Below, piece by piece: positions 25,321 to 37,192 of a stretch of 64,000 nt of DNA. Position numbers and translations under genes: made by a program. Below the pieces are notes generated by a model. That model saw nothing but the letters and a program-made list of their open reading frames with translations, did no database searches and had not been told where the DNA came from. Positions within the stretch are counted from its first letter, which is position 1; every line of letters begins with the position of its first letter. Origin of the DNA: Luscinia megarhynchos (lineage: Eukaryota > Chordata > Aves > Passeriformes > Turdidae); the NCBI GenBank assembly GCA_034336665.1, contig JAPFBE010000002.1:31537406-31601405 (forward strand). The letters run 5' to 3'.

Positions 25321-28300
25321 GGAGCCACATACAGATGATTAGTTGCCTATCTACTGAACAGCACTGGGGCTAGCAGCCCAGTAATGCTGTGCTGTTATTC
25401 CAGGCTTAATTATCAGTTTGGCATTATGCTAGTAAATGAGAAATTTAGTAAACTAAAAAATTAGAGATTTTGCTGCATAATGCACTTTACTTTCTCTGTT
25501 GGCTAATTCATAGTCGAATTATAAAAGAGACACTTGGTGTACAGAGACAGGTCCAGATCATAATTAATGTACTATCTCATACATGCTTTTTGAGTAACAG
25601 TAAAGTTGAGAGCCTGCAATCACTAGAGGTACACTCTGTTCAAAATTCAGATGAAGAGATAGATTAGCACTGTCACTTGGATTAGTGCTCCCATTTGTTT
25701 GACTGTCAACGCTGAAATGCAATAAGTGAGATGATGCAAAGAGAATAGTGCATTGTAGTTGCTGTATTTGTGTTGTCTGACTTTATGCAGTTATACAGCA
25801 ATACTCTGATACCAAAGAAGTTCTGCAGTGTAATTCAAATGCTATAAATTGGTCTGAGTTCATTGTTTCTTCTTATGGCCAGGCTTTTCAAAGTGAATGC
25901 TAAAACATTTTGGCAAGAATTTCCCCAGTAATTGGTATATTGTGTCTCTGTTTAAGTGCAGTTTACTAAAGTATTCATCTAAAGAAAACACTGTCAATCT
26001 CTTCTGATGTGTACATGAATTTATTGAAGTGCACATTAGGGAAAATATCCCGTCACCCAGCTCTCTCTGAATGCCATGGTATGCTTTGAGTTTGCAACAT
26101 ACCTGTCTGGAAAAAACCAACTCCCCTTCATGCTGCATTTTCAGTGTACTCAATTCCACGTGTAGCACCTATATGAACAGTCTTAAAATAATGCCTGAAC
26201 TCTCCTCTACAAAGTCATTGAGAGCATTATCTTGACCTCCCTGGGACCTTTGTCATCCAAATGACATAATAACCAGAACAACCTGTTCAACATCTGTTGA
26301 AACTGGCTCATCTGGGATGCTCTGTTGCCAGCTCCAGCCAGCTGAGATTCCCAGCTATCCTGTGAGGAGAAAGATCATGGCTGCTCACAGGATTTTGTTT
26401 TGCACATTTTACAACAGATTCATTGGACTTAATTGTCAATACGGATGTAACCAAGAATTTTGCAGCTGCCCAGGCATGAGGTTTGAATCAAGGGATTACA
26501 ATGTCTAAAGTCTTACAAAGGTGTGCAGTGGACCTGTTGCCAGAAGCCTTCTTGCTAGACCTCATTCTCAGGGAATAGCCTCAAATAGCACATTAATACT
26601 GCTGCTGGCAGTCTTCATCCCAGATCTCTTGGAGAAAAAAGGCCAGTGATGCCAGATTCCTGCTCTGGACATCTGAGGGAAGCAGCACCTGGCAGCCTGA
26701 ATATCTGGGGTGGTGCAGAGTAGTCTGCCCCAGGTCTGCTCTGATGTGTCCTCATCTGGATGGCAGCCTGGCTTCCCACCCATCCTGGACCTGCTGCTTC
26801 TGCTGAGCTGCCACCTGCCCCACTCCCGAGGGCTGCTCCCTCCTGAGTGTGGAAAGGCTTCATCTTTAATCAGTTTCCAGGCTCTGCTTGTTTGCTTTTG
26901 CATACAAGGAGATTCTTATGCAAGAGGGTAAGCAAGTGTTTACACACATAAAACTGATAGTTATAAATGGTTTGTGGTTTTTTTTATTATTATTTTTTCT
27001 CTTCTTTGATAAATAATTCAAAGCAACAGAAATATTGGTGTCAATTTTTTCTACAAGTATAGGTTTTTCTAATATGCAGGAACTCCATCAATTTCTTGAG
27101 CTCTCTGGTTGGAAACACCAGACCTTTTTGTGGTGCCACAGTGAAAATTTCTTCATTTCTGTGCAAGATTCAAATGTGTGACAAGAACTCATTTCAGCAA
27201 AAGGGTGCTACTGAAAGTGTGAAAATCTGACACCTTTTGCAATTATAGTTTCACCAGCATTTTCATCCGCACAATCTTCTGGTTTTGTTTATGGGTGGGA
27301 GGATTCTTATCTTTCCACTATTCCACAGACCTTAATAGTGCTCTAAATCCTACAAAGCTAATAGAACATTTATCACAGAGCAGGACATGATGGCTTTCCA
27401 ATCCAAGTTGTTCTCTCTTGGATCTTTTCACCAGGAAAATTACTTGCATACTGGTTTTATGTAGCATTTTAACAGATTGCCTCCTTCTACCTTTCCCCTG
27501 CCTTCTTTATTTCCTTTCTGAATTTCTTTTTTCTGCTCTTGTTTAGCTGGCTACTCTTCTCACAAGAAGGGCTATTTTAAATGAAAATCCATAACATGCA
27601 GAAGCAGTAGCTTGCAGTTTGTAATTTAGGCAGAATTTATTCCATTCCCCTTAACTATGAATGGGTTTATCATGCATGTGTAATTGAACATAACTTGATC
27701 AGAGGAGCATTATTAAGTTTGCATTCCATTTAGGTTTTGAAAGAGATCACAGCAGTACTAGTATTTTAATTTCAAAAGCTAAATAGAATAGCTATTAATC
27801 CATTTTGTATATTTTAATAAAGAGACAAATTAAACACCCTTGGATACTGTTTTGTTTTCATTTTCATAAGCTGTTATATGAGATTTCTTTCCTATTAACA
27901 AAACGTAAAGTTTTTGTCCTACTTGCAATAGCTCCTTGCAAGTCTTCTGTATTTGTGGCAGAGGTTATTTCTTGCCATTTTAATTTGCAGCTGTTTAAAA
28001 TGAATAGTCTGCAACAGCTTCTATACTGTTGATTCTTCAGGTAGCACAATAAATTGAATTTTGTGTCTGAAATAGTCATATATCTATTTTTAAAATTCAT
28101 GCTGTTTCACAGACATTTGTGAAGTTCAGCTTGTTCTGAGGGGTCTTTTAATCGAAGCTGAACACTCATCCCTCTGTCCCCTGTTTGCACACTTGTCTGT
28201 TAGCAGGACAGATTAAAACATTACAATGTTCATAGCATCATGTGAAATCCTTTTGCTGTTTTCATTCTTCTCATTAATATATTGTGGTTTTATCCCTTCC

Positions 28301-30907
28301 TGAACAAACTCTTACTTTCCAGAACTACATGTACTATTTGTATAATGACACAGGGGCCATTCTGTTAGAAAATGCGATCTTTCTGATTGTCGTTTCAGCA
28401 AAGGAATGAATTTTACTGGCCACCCAAATGTAATACATCTGTTGTAGTGTGTCTGTCTTTTATTTATCAAGGAGTACTGGAATGGTTCAGCATTTAGCTG
28501 CAGGGCTTTTAGTCTCAGAACAATTTGTGTATGTACATGTGGCAGAGAACTGGAGGGTGATGTTGAGCCTGGGAAGAAGGGACGTGTGGCCAGCAGAAAG
28601 GTGTTTCTGAGATTGGGTGTTTATTCTTATTATCCTATTCTGATTTAACTGGTGATAAATTAAATCAATTTTCCCAGGCTGCATCTGTTTTGAATGTGGT
28701 GGTATCTGGTGCATGATCTCTTCTTCCCTTTGTCTAGACTCACAAGCCTTTTGTTATATTTTCTCTCCCTGCCCAGCTGAGGAGAGGATGACAGTGCAGC
28801 TTTTGGTGAGTAATCGTCATCCGATCAGGTCAGCCCACCAAAATAGGGAGGTACTTACCATTCTTAGAAGGCAACAATTGTATTTCTCTCCATGTTTCTA
28901 CCAAGAAATTATCCTGAATTTATTCAGAGTGCTCCTGTGTGATTCTATATTCTTTATTTCCGAATTTCAAGAGCAAACACCAGTAAATTTAAAAGTGAAA
29001 TGAAGCACATACTGTTGAAAATGGGCAGAATACTAGTATATTTTAGCAAAAGATCACAGTACAGAAGTGCAGCATTGTAAATAAAATGTAAATCTACCAA
29101 TTCCAATTTTATCTCAAATGTATGTTTACTTTGTGTATCAGATGCCTAACTTTCTGAATGTCTAACTGAAAGGAACAATATATATACAGCATATCAATGT
29201 GCACTGTCTTAGAAAAGTGATATTAGTTCTGTTACTTGACTGAAGTTTAATTAAAACACTAGAAACATGTATTTTAGAAATTCAAAAATAAAATTCTTAA
29301 AGATATCCACAAATGTAAAAGCTACATGGTACAGATATTGAATCAAAGGTAGTTTAGAAAAGTTTTAATGGCATATTTTTACATAACATGGTATTAAATA
29401 GTGAACATTTTGCAGGGAAAGTTGAGTAATTTCCTGTGTGTGCCTTCTTTTTATTTTAAATTCTGTAAACTCTCCACCAGTTGCCCTTTTCATTGATTTA
29501 TTGGACTGCATTGTTGCTATTGTTAACAAGACAGTTTTTTCTACACAGACATTAGCAAGCTCAGTTTTTGTACAAAAATTCAACTCTTTAGTTCTTTGTC
29601 CTTTGAAAATTTCTCTTTCCTCTGTTATTCCTTCCCCAACTTTTAGGTGCTATATTGAAATTCAATGCACGTATTGTCTTCACAAACTCAGTGAGACAAA
29701 AATATTTGATATGATGGAGCTCCACCCTTCTTCCCTCTTACCCTTTTTTTTGTTTTTAGTGCCACAACTGACCTAGCCACACCTTACTGTTGAAAAATGG
29801 TGTCTGCAGCAGCCATTATATGCCCCTTGAAGATGACAGATAGCTGGTTTTCAGCACACAGGGGAAGAGACTGTCTTAACCAACTTTCAGGGCACTGCTT
29901 CTACAGCATTTATCTCTAGGTGTCTTAGTTTTGCTCTGTTAAGTGGTTTGGGTTTTTTTTTCCTTCTCTGCTTTCTTGAATGTTGTGCTATTTCTTTTAT
30001 CATCCTTTTCTGCCAGAGGCAGAGGGCCACTAAACAGCACAGCTCTGTGGATGAAAGCAGATCTGTGTGGAAAGTGCTTCATGAAGAACTGCTTCTGGCT
30101 ATGTTTTTGTGTCCTGCCATGAGCCTGCTTGCTTCCCCTGAGAAGACCTAAATTTGACACTTCCTTCCTGAATGACTGGTTGAGGTGGGTAACTTTTGAA
30201 TTTTTTAAGTCTATGGGATGTTAATCAGAACAACTACCTTCAGTTTGTCTCTGAATTTTTGAAACCAGTCTAGTTTTTTTTTTTTTTTTTAAATTAAAGT
30301 GCCTTCTGCTATCTTGCTTGCTAACTTTCAGAGGTAGAAGCATCAAATGAAGTCTGCAACAGAGGCATGCTGAGCTCATCCATCTTCCTTCCTCCCTGTC
30401 CCATGCTCATGTGTAGAGCACAAGCAAAAAGCGCAGAGAGGGTGGAACAATCTGGGGAGCCCACATAGCTGGCAAGTAATAAAAGCAATTTCTCTCTCTC
30501 TTCTTCAACATTTAGTAAAGGCAGGGAGCTAGAGGTTCTGCTAAAGCCTGCCATGACTTGGGAGAGCACAGTGAAGAGTTTGGAGAAGCATTGAAGTTGA
30601 GGTTTAGTCAGAGTTGATGGGTTAAAGTCAGGGTTCAAAACCCTCAGAGAAGTTTAGGGTAGGAACCAGGCTGGCGTGCAAATCAAAGTTTAGAAGGGAC
30701 TGACATCATTATATCAAAAAGAATTTATATTACTTATGTATGGGAAAAAAGAAGGCCTGATTTGGAGGTTTGGCAGTAAAATAAAATGGTTAGCAGGGAC
30801 ACTGTTGGCAGTACTGGAGTTGTGTCAGTCACCCTTGAGAAAATCTGTGCATGTGCAAAGCTTTTTGTTCTATTGGGGATGGTAGCAGCCTGTTCCTGCC
30901 CTTGGCT
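25321..30907. other. Single-copy DNA, no gene seen; GC-richer patch inside
   Basis: No recognisable gene. A GC-richer patch at about 26600-26880 gives short overlapping frames on both strands (82, 111 and 73 codons), with no domain I can name. A 105-codon minus-strand frame at 30321-30638 lies beside the minisatellite and is also unrecognised. A 17-T tract is at 30274-30290. Confidence 0.5.
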
Positions 30908-32290
30908 GGGATGCACTGAGCCAAACAGAGCCATGTCCCTGTGTGTCTCTGTGTGCTGGGATGCACTGAGCCAAACAGAGCCATGTCCCTGTGTGTCTCT
31001 GTGTGCTGGGATGCACTGGAGCCAAACAGAGCCGTGTCCCTGTGTGTCTCTGTGTGCTGGGATGCACTGAGCCAAACAGAGCCATGTCCCTGTGTGTCTC
31101 TGTGTGCTGGGATGCACTGAGCCAAACAGAGCCATGTCCATGTGTGTCTCTGTGTGCTGGGATGCACTGAGCCAAACAGAGCCATGTCCATGTGTGTCTC
31201 TGTGTGCTGGGATGCACTGAGCCAAACAGAGCCATGCCCCTGTGTGTCTCTGTGTGCTGGGATGCACTGAGCCAAACAGAGCCATGTCCCTGTGTGTCTC
31301 TGTGCTGGGGATGACTGAGCCAAACAGAGCCGTGTCCCTGTGTGTCTCTGTGTGCTGGGATGCACTGAGCCAAACAGAGCCATGTCCCTGTGTGTCTCTG
31401 TGTGCTGGGATGCACTGAGCCAAACAGAGCCATGTCCCTGTGTGTCTCTGCTGGGATGCACTGAGCCAAACAGAGCCATGTCCCTGTGTGTCTCTGTGTG
31501 CTGGGATGCACTGAGCCAAACAGAGCCATGTCCCTGTGTGTCTCTGTGTGCTGGGATGCACTGAGCCAAACAGAGCCATGTCCCTGTGTGTCTCTGTGTG
31601 CTGGGATGCACTGAGCCAAACAGAGCCGTGTCCCTGTGTGTCTCTGTGTGCTGGGATGCACTGAGCCAAACAGAGCCATGTCCCTGTGTGTCTCTGTGTC
31701 CTGGGATGCACTGAGCCAAACAGAGCCGTGTCCCTGTGTGTCTCTGTGTGCTGGGATGCACTGAGCCAAACAGAGCCATGTCCCTGTGTGTCTCTGTGTG
31801 CTGGGATGACACTGAGCCAAACAGAGCCATGTCCCTGTGTGTCTCTGTGTGCTGGGATGCACTGAGCCAAACAGAGCCATGTCCCTGTGTGTCTCTGTGT
31901 GCTGGGATGCGACTGAGCCAAACAGAGCCATGTCCCTGTGTGTCTCTGTGTGCTGGGATGCACTGAGCCAAACAGAGCCGTGTCCCTGTGTGTCTCTGCT
32001 GGGATGCACTGAGCCAAACAGAGCCATGTCCCTGTGTGTCTCTGTGTACTGGGGTGACTGAGCCAAACAGAGCCGTGTCCCTGTGTGTCTCTGTGTGCTG
32101 GGATGCACTGAGCCAAACAGAGCCATGTCCCTGTGTGTCTGTGCTGGGGTGACTGAGCCAAACAGAGCCGTGTCCCTGTGTGTCTCTGTGTGCTGGGATG
32201 CACTGAGCCAAACAGAGCCATGTCCCTGTGTGTCTCTGTGTGCTGGGATGCACTGAGCCAAACAGAGCCATGTCCCTGTGTGTCTGTGCT
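30908..32290. repeat. 50-bp minisatellite, 28 tandem units
   Basis: Tandem copies of a unit starting GGGATGCACTGAGCCAAACA and ending TCTCTGTGTGCT. I count 28 units over 1,383 bp. Most are exactly 50 bp; some are 46 bp (loss of TGTG or similar; units at 31407, 31955, 32100, 32245), one is 48 bp (31259), two are 49 bp (32051, 32146) and three are 51 bp. The main substitution is GCCATG to GCCGTG, a CpG/TpG difference, in the units starting at 31008, 31307, 31603, 31703, 31955, 32051 and 32146. Fifty is not a multiple of three, yet no minus-strand frame of the unit contains a stop. This produces three overlapping open frames of 480-538 codons that should not be read as genes. The array is very homogeneous, so it is recent or under active conversion, and is probably length-polymorphic. 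Confidence 0.97.
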
Positions 32291-35200
32291 GCCCAGCACT
32301 GATAGTGAGGTAAGCAGATAAATCTACCCTCTGCATTTTGGCCGTGGTTTGGTGCTCAGCCTGGTTACCTGTACATGTCAATTCACACACCTGCTGGACA
32401 GGTGCAAGAGAAGAGCTGGCCTCCAGTGCAGAGCCCCAGCTGCCCTGGGGCAGGATGCAGAGATGGGTGAAAGGCAGCCCTCCCAAAGTTCAGCTGCTGA
32501 ACCAGCAGGGAACAGGCAGGCATCTCCACCCATGACAAGCACACTCACCCAGTGAGAGGCTAAAACTCCTAGGAGAGATGAAGAGGTTTTAAAAATAAGT
32601 CAGCAAGAGGAATAACAAGACTTGGAGGTTCCATTTCTTAACAGATACTTCTGTGTCTTGAGTAGAAATGTTCTTTAAGACTGCAGAAAATGCTGTCCAA
32701 ATAAATTTGTGTTGATAGCTTCTCAGGCATTTGGTGTTCTTTACTCTTCAAGAGGTTAATAGACTGAAAGATTTTTTCTGAGCTTCATCAGAACTAAGAA
32801 ATCCTATGGGTCTTTATGTGTGAGAAGATTCATGTCATAATTATTTTTATATGCCTCTGGAGCTTTTCTTTTGCAAACATGTTTTTCTTTGTGTCTTTAC
32901 TCATTTGTAGGGGCAAAGGAGAGACACATTTGCAGAAAAACCAGTATTTTTCCCTTAACAGCAGTAGCCATATAATAATATTTCTGTTCATATGCAATGC
33001 ATATTTTTATGTGCATGCTGTTCTGAAGCACAACGACCTGACTTGTTGATGATGGATTTTGACTTCTGAAATGTGGGCCTTGTATTAGTCTTGCATAGAT
33101 GCCTTCCTTTAACAATTCTGAATCAGATTAGTTTTAATCACTTGGGTGCTACAGATACACTTGAATTTCAATTAGAGACTGTTATTCAGTGTCTGCCATA
33201 AGGTTCTTTTGTGGTTAAATTTGTAGAGAAAATCTTCAGATGAATTATGCTTAGGATATTGCACAATTCATTATTTTCTTTGGTGTCATTCTGCTAAATG
33301 CCATAAAATATAGTCATTTTTATGATTTAGATTTTAATCTTGTTTTTTTCCAATTATATTCAAGTCTCACCTTAAGATACTTCATAATAATTTAATTGCA
33401 GCTATTAAAATTGCATTTTGCTAAGTATAATTCCTGTGCCTTTATCACAACACATTACCTTTTTTATGTAATTAGGGTTCTCCTAAATTGCATTTTCTCT
33501 GTATTTTGTTTAAGAAGAAATCTTACTCTCCTCGATAGTAAAGACTATACTTTCAGTATTTTTTCTGTTCTGTAAATTCTTGAATCAGGGCTCTGCTTTG
33601 AGAAGCACATCAAAAGCTTAGTCCTCACTTAACTGATTCCAAGTCTGTTTCTAAGGATAAAGAAGTCTGCTTCTGATTTTGGTCATGTTGGTTTGAATAA
33701 GAACCTCTTTTATTCCAATCAGGGATGCAACTAAAGGGAGAATATGCTAAACTAAATGAAAATACTATCAAACCATAGGTTTCCTGTCTGGTAGTTATTT
33801 TTACTGGGTAAATCCAAGATTTTTGTAATGTAATTATTTTATGAATGTAATTATTTTATGAATGGGTTGGTTGGGGGTTGTATGAAAGATGTGGTAAAAT
33901 AAAAACAGAATTAATGAGGTGAAATGAGAAATAGTTTGATTGTCCAAGGCTGAAAAAAGATGTTTAAGTAGTATATTGTTAGAGATTTCTGTTGTCTTGT
34001 GCTGTTTTGGGGCAGTTAAAGTACAAGATAGAATTTGTGTGGGTTTTTGGCAGTGCTTTGTTGAGAAACAGGATTCTTGTGCTGCAATGAGACTGTATCT
34101 GAGGATTTCCAGTGGTATCATCCAGCCACAGTGCTGACTCTCTCATCAGCCTTTGTGCTCCATGCTGCTGTTTGCAGGACTCTGCTGCTCCTGGTAATGA
34201 ACAAGTTTACATTTTGTTTCTTTCTATTATCAAGAAAACAATTCTTAAAGCTATGCAGTGGAACAGGAATTTATTGTCAATAAATTTACAAGTCAAGATG
34301 CTATCAAAAGTAATTTAGCAGAGAGAAGTTGGCCTTTTTAGAAGGTGCTTACAATTTTTCTTATTAGCAGCTTCCCAGCTATGATGCAACTGGAGTAACA
34401 GTGTATGGGGGTTTATGGAGATCTACAGAGTAGAATGACAGTAGGAGAGAGATTTGCTAGATTAAGCAAGGGAAAGCTTTCCTGTATCCAAGACAACATG
34501 GATATTACTCCCTAGAAAACATGCAGACTTAGAGGTGTATCTTGGAAGGTGCTGAGGATTCTCTCAGAAGTGCTGTCAGGCTCCTTTCTGTCCTTGGTTT
34601 GATCTCTGGCTGTGCTCTAAGCAGAGTCAAAGCAAGCCTTAAACTCAGTGTGAGAATTTCTTTGTGCAATAGAAAATACTTGGTTGACATGGTGACTTTA
34701 GTAAGTCTACTGCCCTTTCCTGGAGATACCATCCAGATTTTGGGTACCCAGCAGGAACACTGATATATGAACTTTGTCCTGGCTATTTAGTTGATGATGA
34801 ATGATGTTTTGTGAAAGCAGTTTCCTCACATACACAAAGTTTGTTTTAAGATTTAATTTAAAACATTGGCTCCATACAGTTTCTTGTGTGCACATTGCAG
34901 TATGTGTACTATGAGGACAAAGTGTGTCTTCTGGGTAATAAATGCAGAGCAGGAAACTCTCCTTTTATGCTTCTCTCTGTGCATTTTGTCCTTCTCTTGA
35001 TCAGAGATGATCTCAGTGATTGCTTTTATGTCTTTTATTGGCTGCCACAGAGCAAATCTGTTATATTTTCTATATGGTTATGGTCAGCTCAAAACCTGTG
35101 ACTCTATTTCAAATATCTTTACTTTTTCCATGTACAAAATTTTATATTTACTTTTAATTTAGAAGTGAATGTTGTTTGCTGTGTAACTCTACAATGTTGC

Positions 35201-35827
35201 AATGCAGCTGGGTGAAGGCTAAAGCAATGCTTAACTGCATGCCCTTTATAGGGCTTGTTTGGGGGGCATGTTTTCTTATGCAACCTTGCAAGCTGTTTTT
35301 TAGAATTGTCCTTCCCCTTCAAGGTTCAAATGCAATTTATTTAAGAGACCCTCTGCCCCATACCTCTTGAGGCTCACTCTCCAATTTCCTAACCTCAGTG
35401 TTAAATAATTAGTTTTGGAAGGCTGAGCAGAAAATAAAACTAAATTAATATATGCAGTTGAATGGTAGCTTTGTGCAGTTCCTCTTCTGCAATTAGAAAA
35501 TTGTCTCAAGTGCTGGTCTACCAAAGGTAATTATGAATAAAAGGCTGAGTTCTCTTTTTTAATGAGTTCTGCCTGATGCTGAGAAGAAAATCTAGTCTGG
35601 TGCAGAGTATATTCAATAGTGCTAATTAAACCATTCCTCCCACTTACTTTAGAAGTCAAATTAGTTTGATACAATTGAGAAACTAATGTTTCACTAAGGC
35701 ATCTCTTTAAGACTTAACAAAATAGTTCCATGTCACCTGAAATGAGAGGACTTTTTTGTGAAGGGACCAATCTCCATTGAGCAAAATATAGCTTTTTAAA
35801 TTTTCTTTTCTTAGTGTTATAAGTGAA
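32291..35827. other. Single-copy DNA, no gene seen
   Basis: No recognisable gene. The first about 270 bp after the minisatellite are GC-richer, then the sequence becomes AT-rich. A perfect 17-bp tandem duplication (unit AATGTAATTATTTTATG) lies at 33827-33860. Open frames are at most 95 codons and unremarkable. Confidence 0.55.
33827..33860. repeat. 17-bp perfect tandem duplication
   Basis: The unit AATGTAATTATTTTATG occurs twice, back to back and identical. This is a simple slippage or duplication product in AT-rich DNA. Confidence 0.95.
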
Positions 35828-35857
35828 ACACTTGAGTAGCCTCTGCTACTCAAGTGT
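35828..35857. repeat. Perfect hairpin, 13-bp stem, 4-base loop
   Basis: ACACTTGAGTAGC, loop CTCT, then GCTACTCAAGTGT. The arms are perfect complements and the pairing stops sharply at both ends. The stem is too short for a typical microRNA precursor. It is the first of several perfect hairpins in the next 2.2 kb. Confidence 0.95.
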
Positions 35858-37003
35858 GGTGATGCCAATTGGAATTCTAGGTGTGTTGCATTTCCCCCTG
35901 TTTTTGCATAGAAGAACTGGTTCTTATTTTATTAGAAGAAAAATGAAAAAAAATCAAGCACTTTAGGTGCTTGCTCCTAACTTAGAGGACTGGCTTGTTT
36001 TAATCTACTAACAGGAAAGTAATAAAAACTTTATTATCAGAACTTCAGGGGATGACTTATTGAAGGCATCCCCCTGAAAGCTCTTCTGGGTGTTAAGGAC
36101 CAGAAGTTAAAATGCTTAGCAGTGTTGGTTTTTTTTTGAGGCAGTTAAACCCAGTCGTGTACTGCTTATTGAATTTCACTGGTTTGATGGGGTTATGCAG
36201 CATGAAGTATTTTTCTGTAATGTTTATAGACATATTATTGGGAAGTGGATTGTTCATATCAGTATCATGGACAAAATTTGCCTTTATTGCTACTCAGATC
36301 TGCTTAGGCATATTGGTTTCAGGTAAGGATGCTGCACTGCTTTTTAAGGTACACCGTGTTGATCTGGATGTTCTGCTTTGGGAGGACATGTAATGCTTTT
36401 CCTGCTGAAGTTGTATGATTGCATATTCACATTGTTAAAACTACTTTCCCCTCTGCCCAACATCACTGGAGAAAAACCCTGTGGAGTGGTAGAGGGGGGA
36501 TTCTTGTACCTGCCTGTTCACTAGTGGGGCTGATACCCTGGGTGTGCTCAGTATTTGGGACAGTTTGGGCCTGAAGAGGTGACAATGGGCATGTCTGTCA
36601 GTGCTGTGGGGGCTTCACATCACCCAGCTTCTGTTTCACAAAGGCAGGTTGTGAGCTGTTCTCTGGGTGTCCTGTGAGCTCCAACCAGCCTGGACTCCAG
36701 GGCTGGCCAGAGAAGCCTTTGGATGTCCCTGGCTTTTGAAAGCTGGACTTTGTGGTACACCCATGTTATAGCAGCTGCAGTTTGGGGTGAATGAGTTGAG
36801 TTAGCTCAAAGCTGCTGAGCTCAGGTACTGTCAATATTACTGCTGCAGAAGGAAAACCACAGTGGAAACTGGTTAAAAACTCTACCCACTGAGGTTGGCT
36901 CTTTCTTGCTGTGGCTGCATTGTCAGCAGTACAGTACCCAGGCTCTGCATTTTTGGCTTATCAGGAATGTTTTTGTGAGCTGTGGTCACAGTGAATGCCA
37001 GAC
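35858..37003. other. Single-copy DNA, no gene seen
   Basis: No recognisable gene. A 93-codon frame at 36112-36393 contains hydrophobic stretches and an NPVVY string but no further receptor features. The part at 36470-36830 is GC-richer and not identified. Confidence 0.5.
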
Positions 37004-37028
37004 ATACTGCTCCTTGAAGGAGCAGTAT
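37004..37028. repeat. Perfect hairpin, 12-bp arms, 1-base centre
   Basis: ATACTGCTCCTT, centre G, then AAGGAGCAGTAT: a near-palindrome of 25 bases with perfect arms. It would form an 11-bp stem with a 3-base loop in single-stranded form. Confidence 0.95.
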
Positions 37029-37116
37029 AGTGTCATGATGAAAGCATGCTGAAGAATAAAGAACACTGGAGAACTAATTCTGGAGTAAGGACAAACTAGT
37101 TGCATTGGTGCTACCT

Positions 37117-37140
37117 GATACCATCTGTGGTCTTGGTATC
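37117..37140. repeat. Perfect 7-bp inverted repeat
   Basis: GATACCA, ten bases, then TGGTATC. On its own this length could be chance. It is listed because it sits between two longer perfect hairpins. Confidence 0.8.
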
Positions 37141-37154
37141 CATTCTGATTCTGG

Positions 37155-37192
37155 AGAATCAGCATTACACAGGAGAGTGTAATGCTGATTCT
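37155..37192. repeat. Perfect hairpin, 16-bp stem, 6-base loop
   Basis: AGAATCAGCATTACAC, loop AGGAGA, then GTGTAATGCTGATTCT. All 16 pairs are perfect and pairing ends abruptly outside. It is the longest perfect hairpin I noticed in the window. It is shorter than a usual microRNA precursor stem and has no extended imperfect lower stem. Confidence 0.95.

Noticed and set aside
26568..26931. Overlapping frames of 73-111 codons in a GC-richer patch
   Set aside because: Frames on both strands cover the same bases, a sign of low stop density from GC content; no domain recognised.
30321..30638. 105-codon minus-strand frame with Leu/Ser-rich sequence next to the minisatellite
   Set aside because: No domain, no supporting splice sites noticed, chance length.
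30734..32486. Three minus-strand frames of about 480-540 codons
   Set aside because: They are created by the 50-bp tandem unit, which lacks stops in all minus-strand frames; the protein text is just the repeat, with no unique domain.
36112..36393. 93-codon frame with NPVVYCLLN, reminiscent of the NPxxY motif of rhodopsin-type receptors
   Set aside because: The residues around it do not continue as a receptor helix 7 and tail, no other helices are found nearby, and the frame is of chance length.
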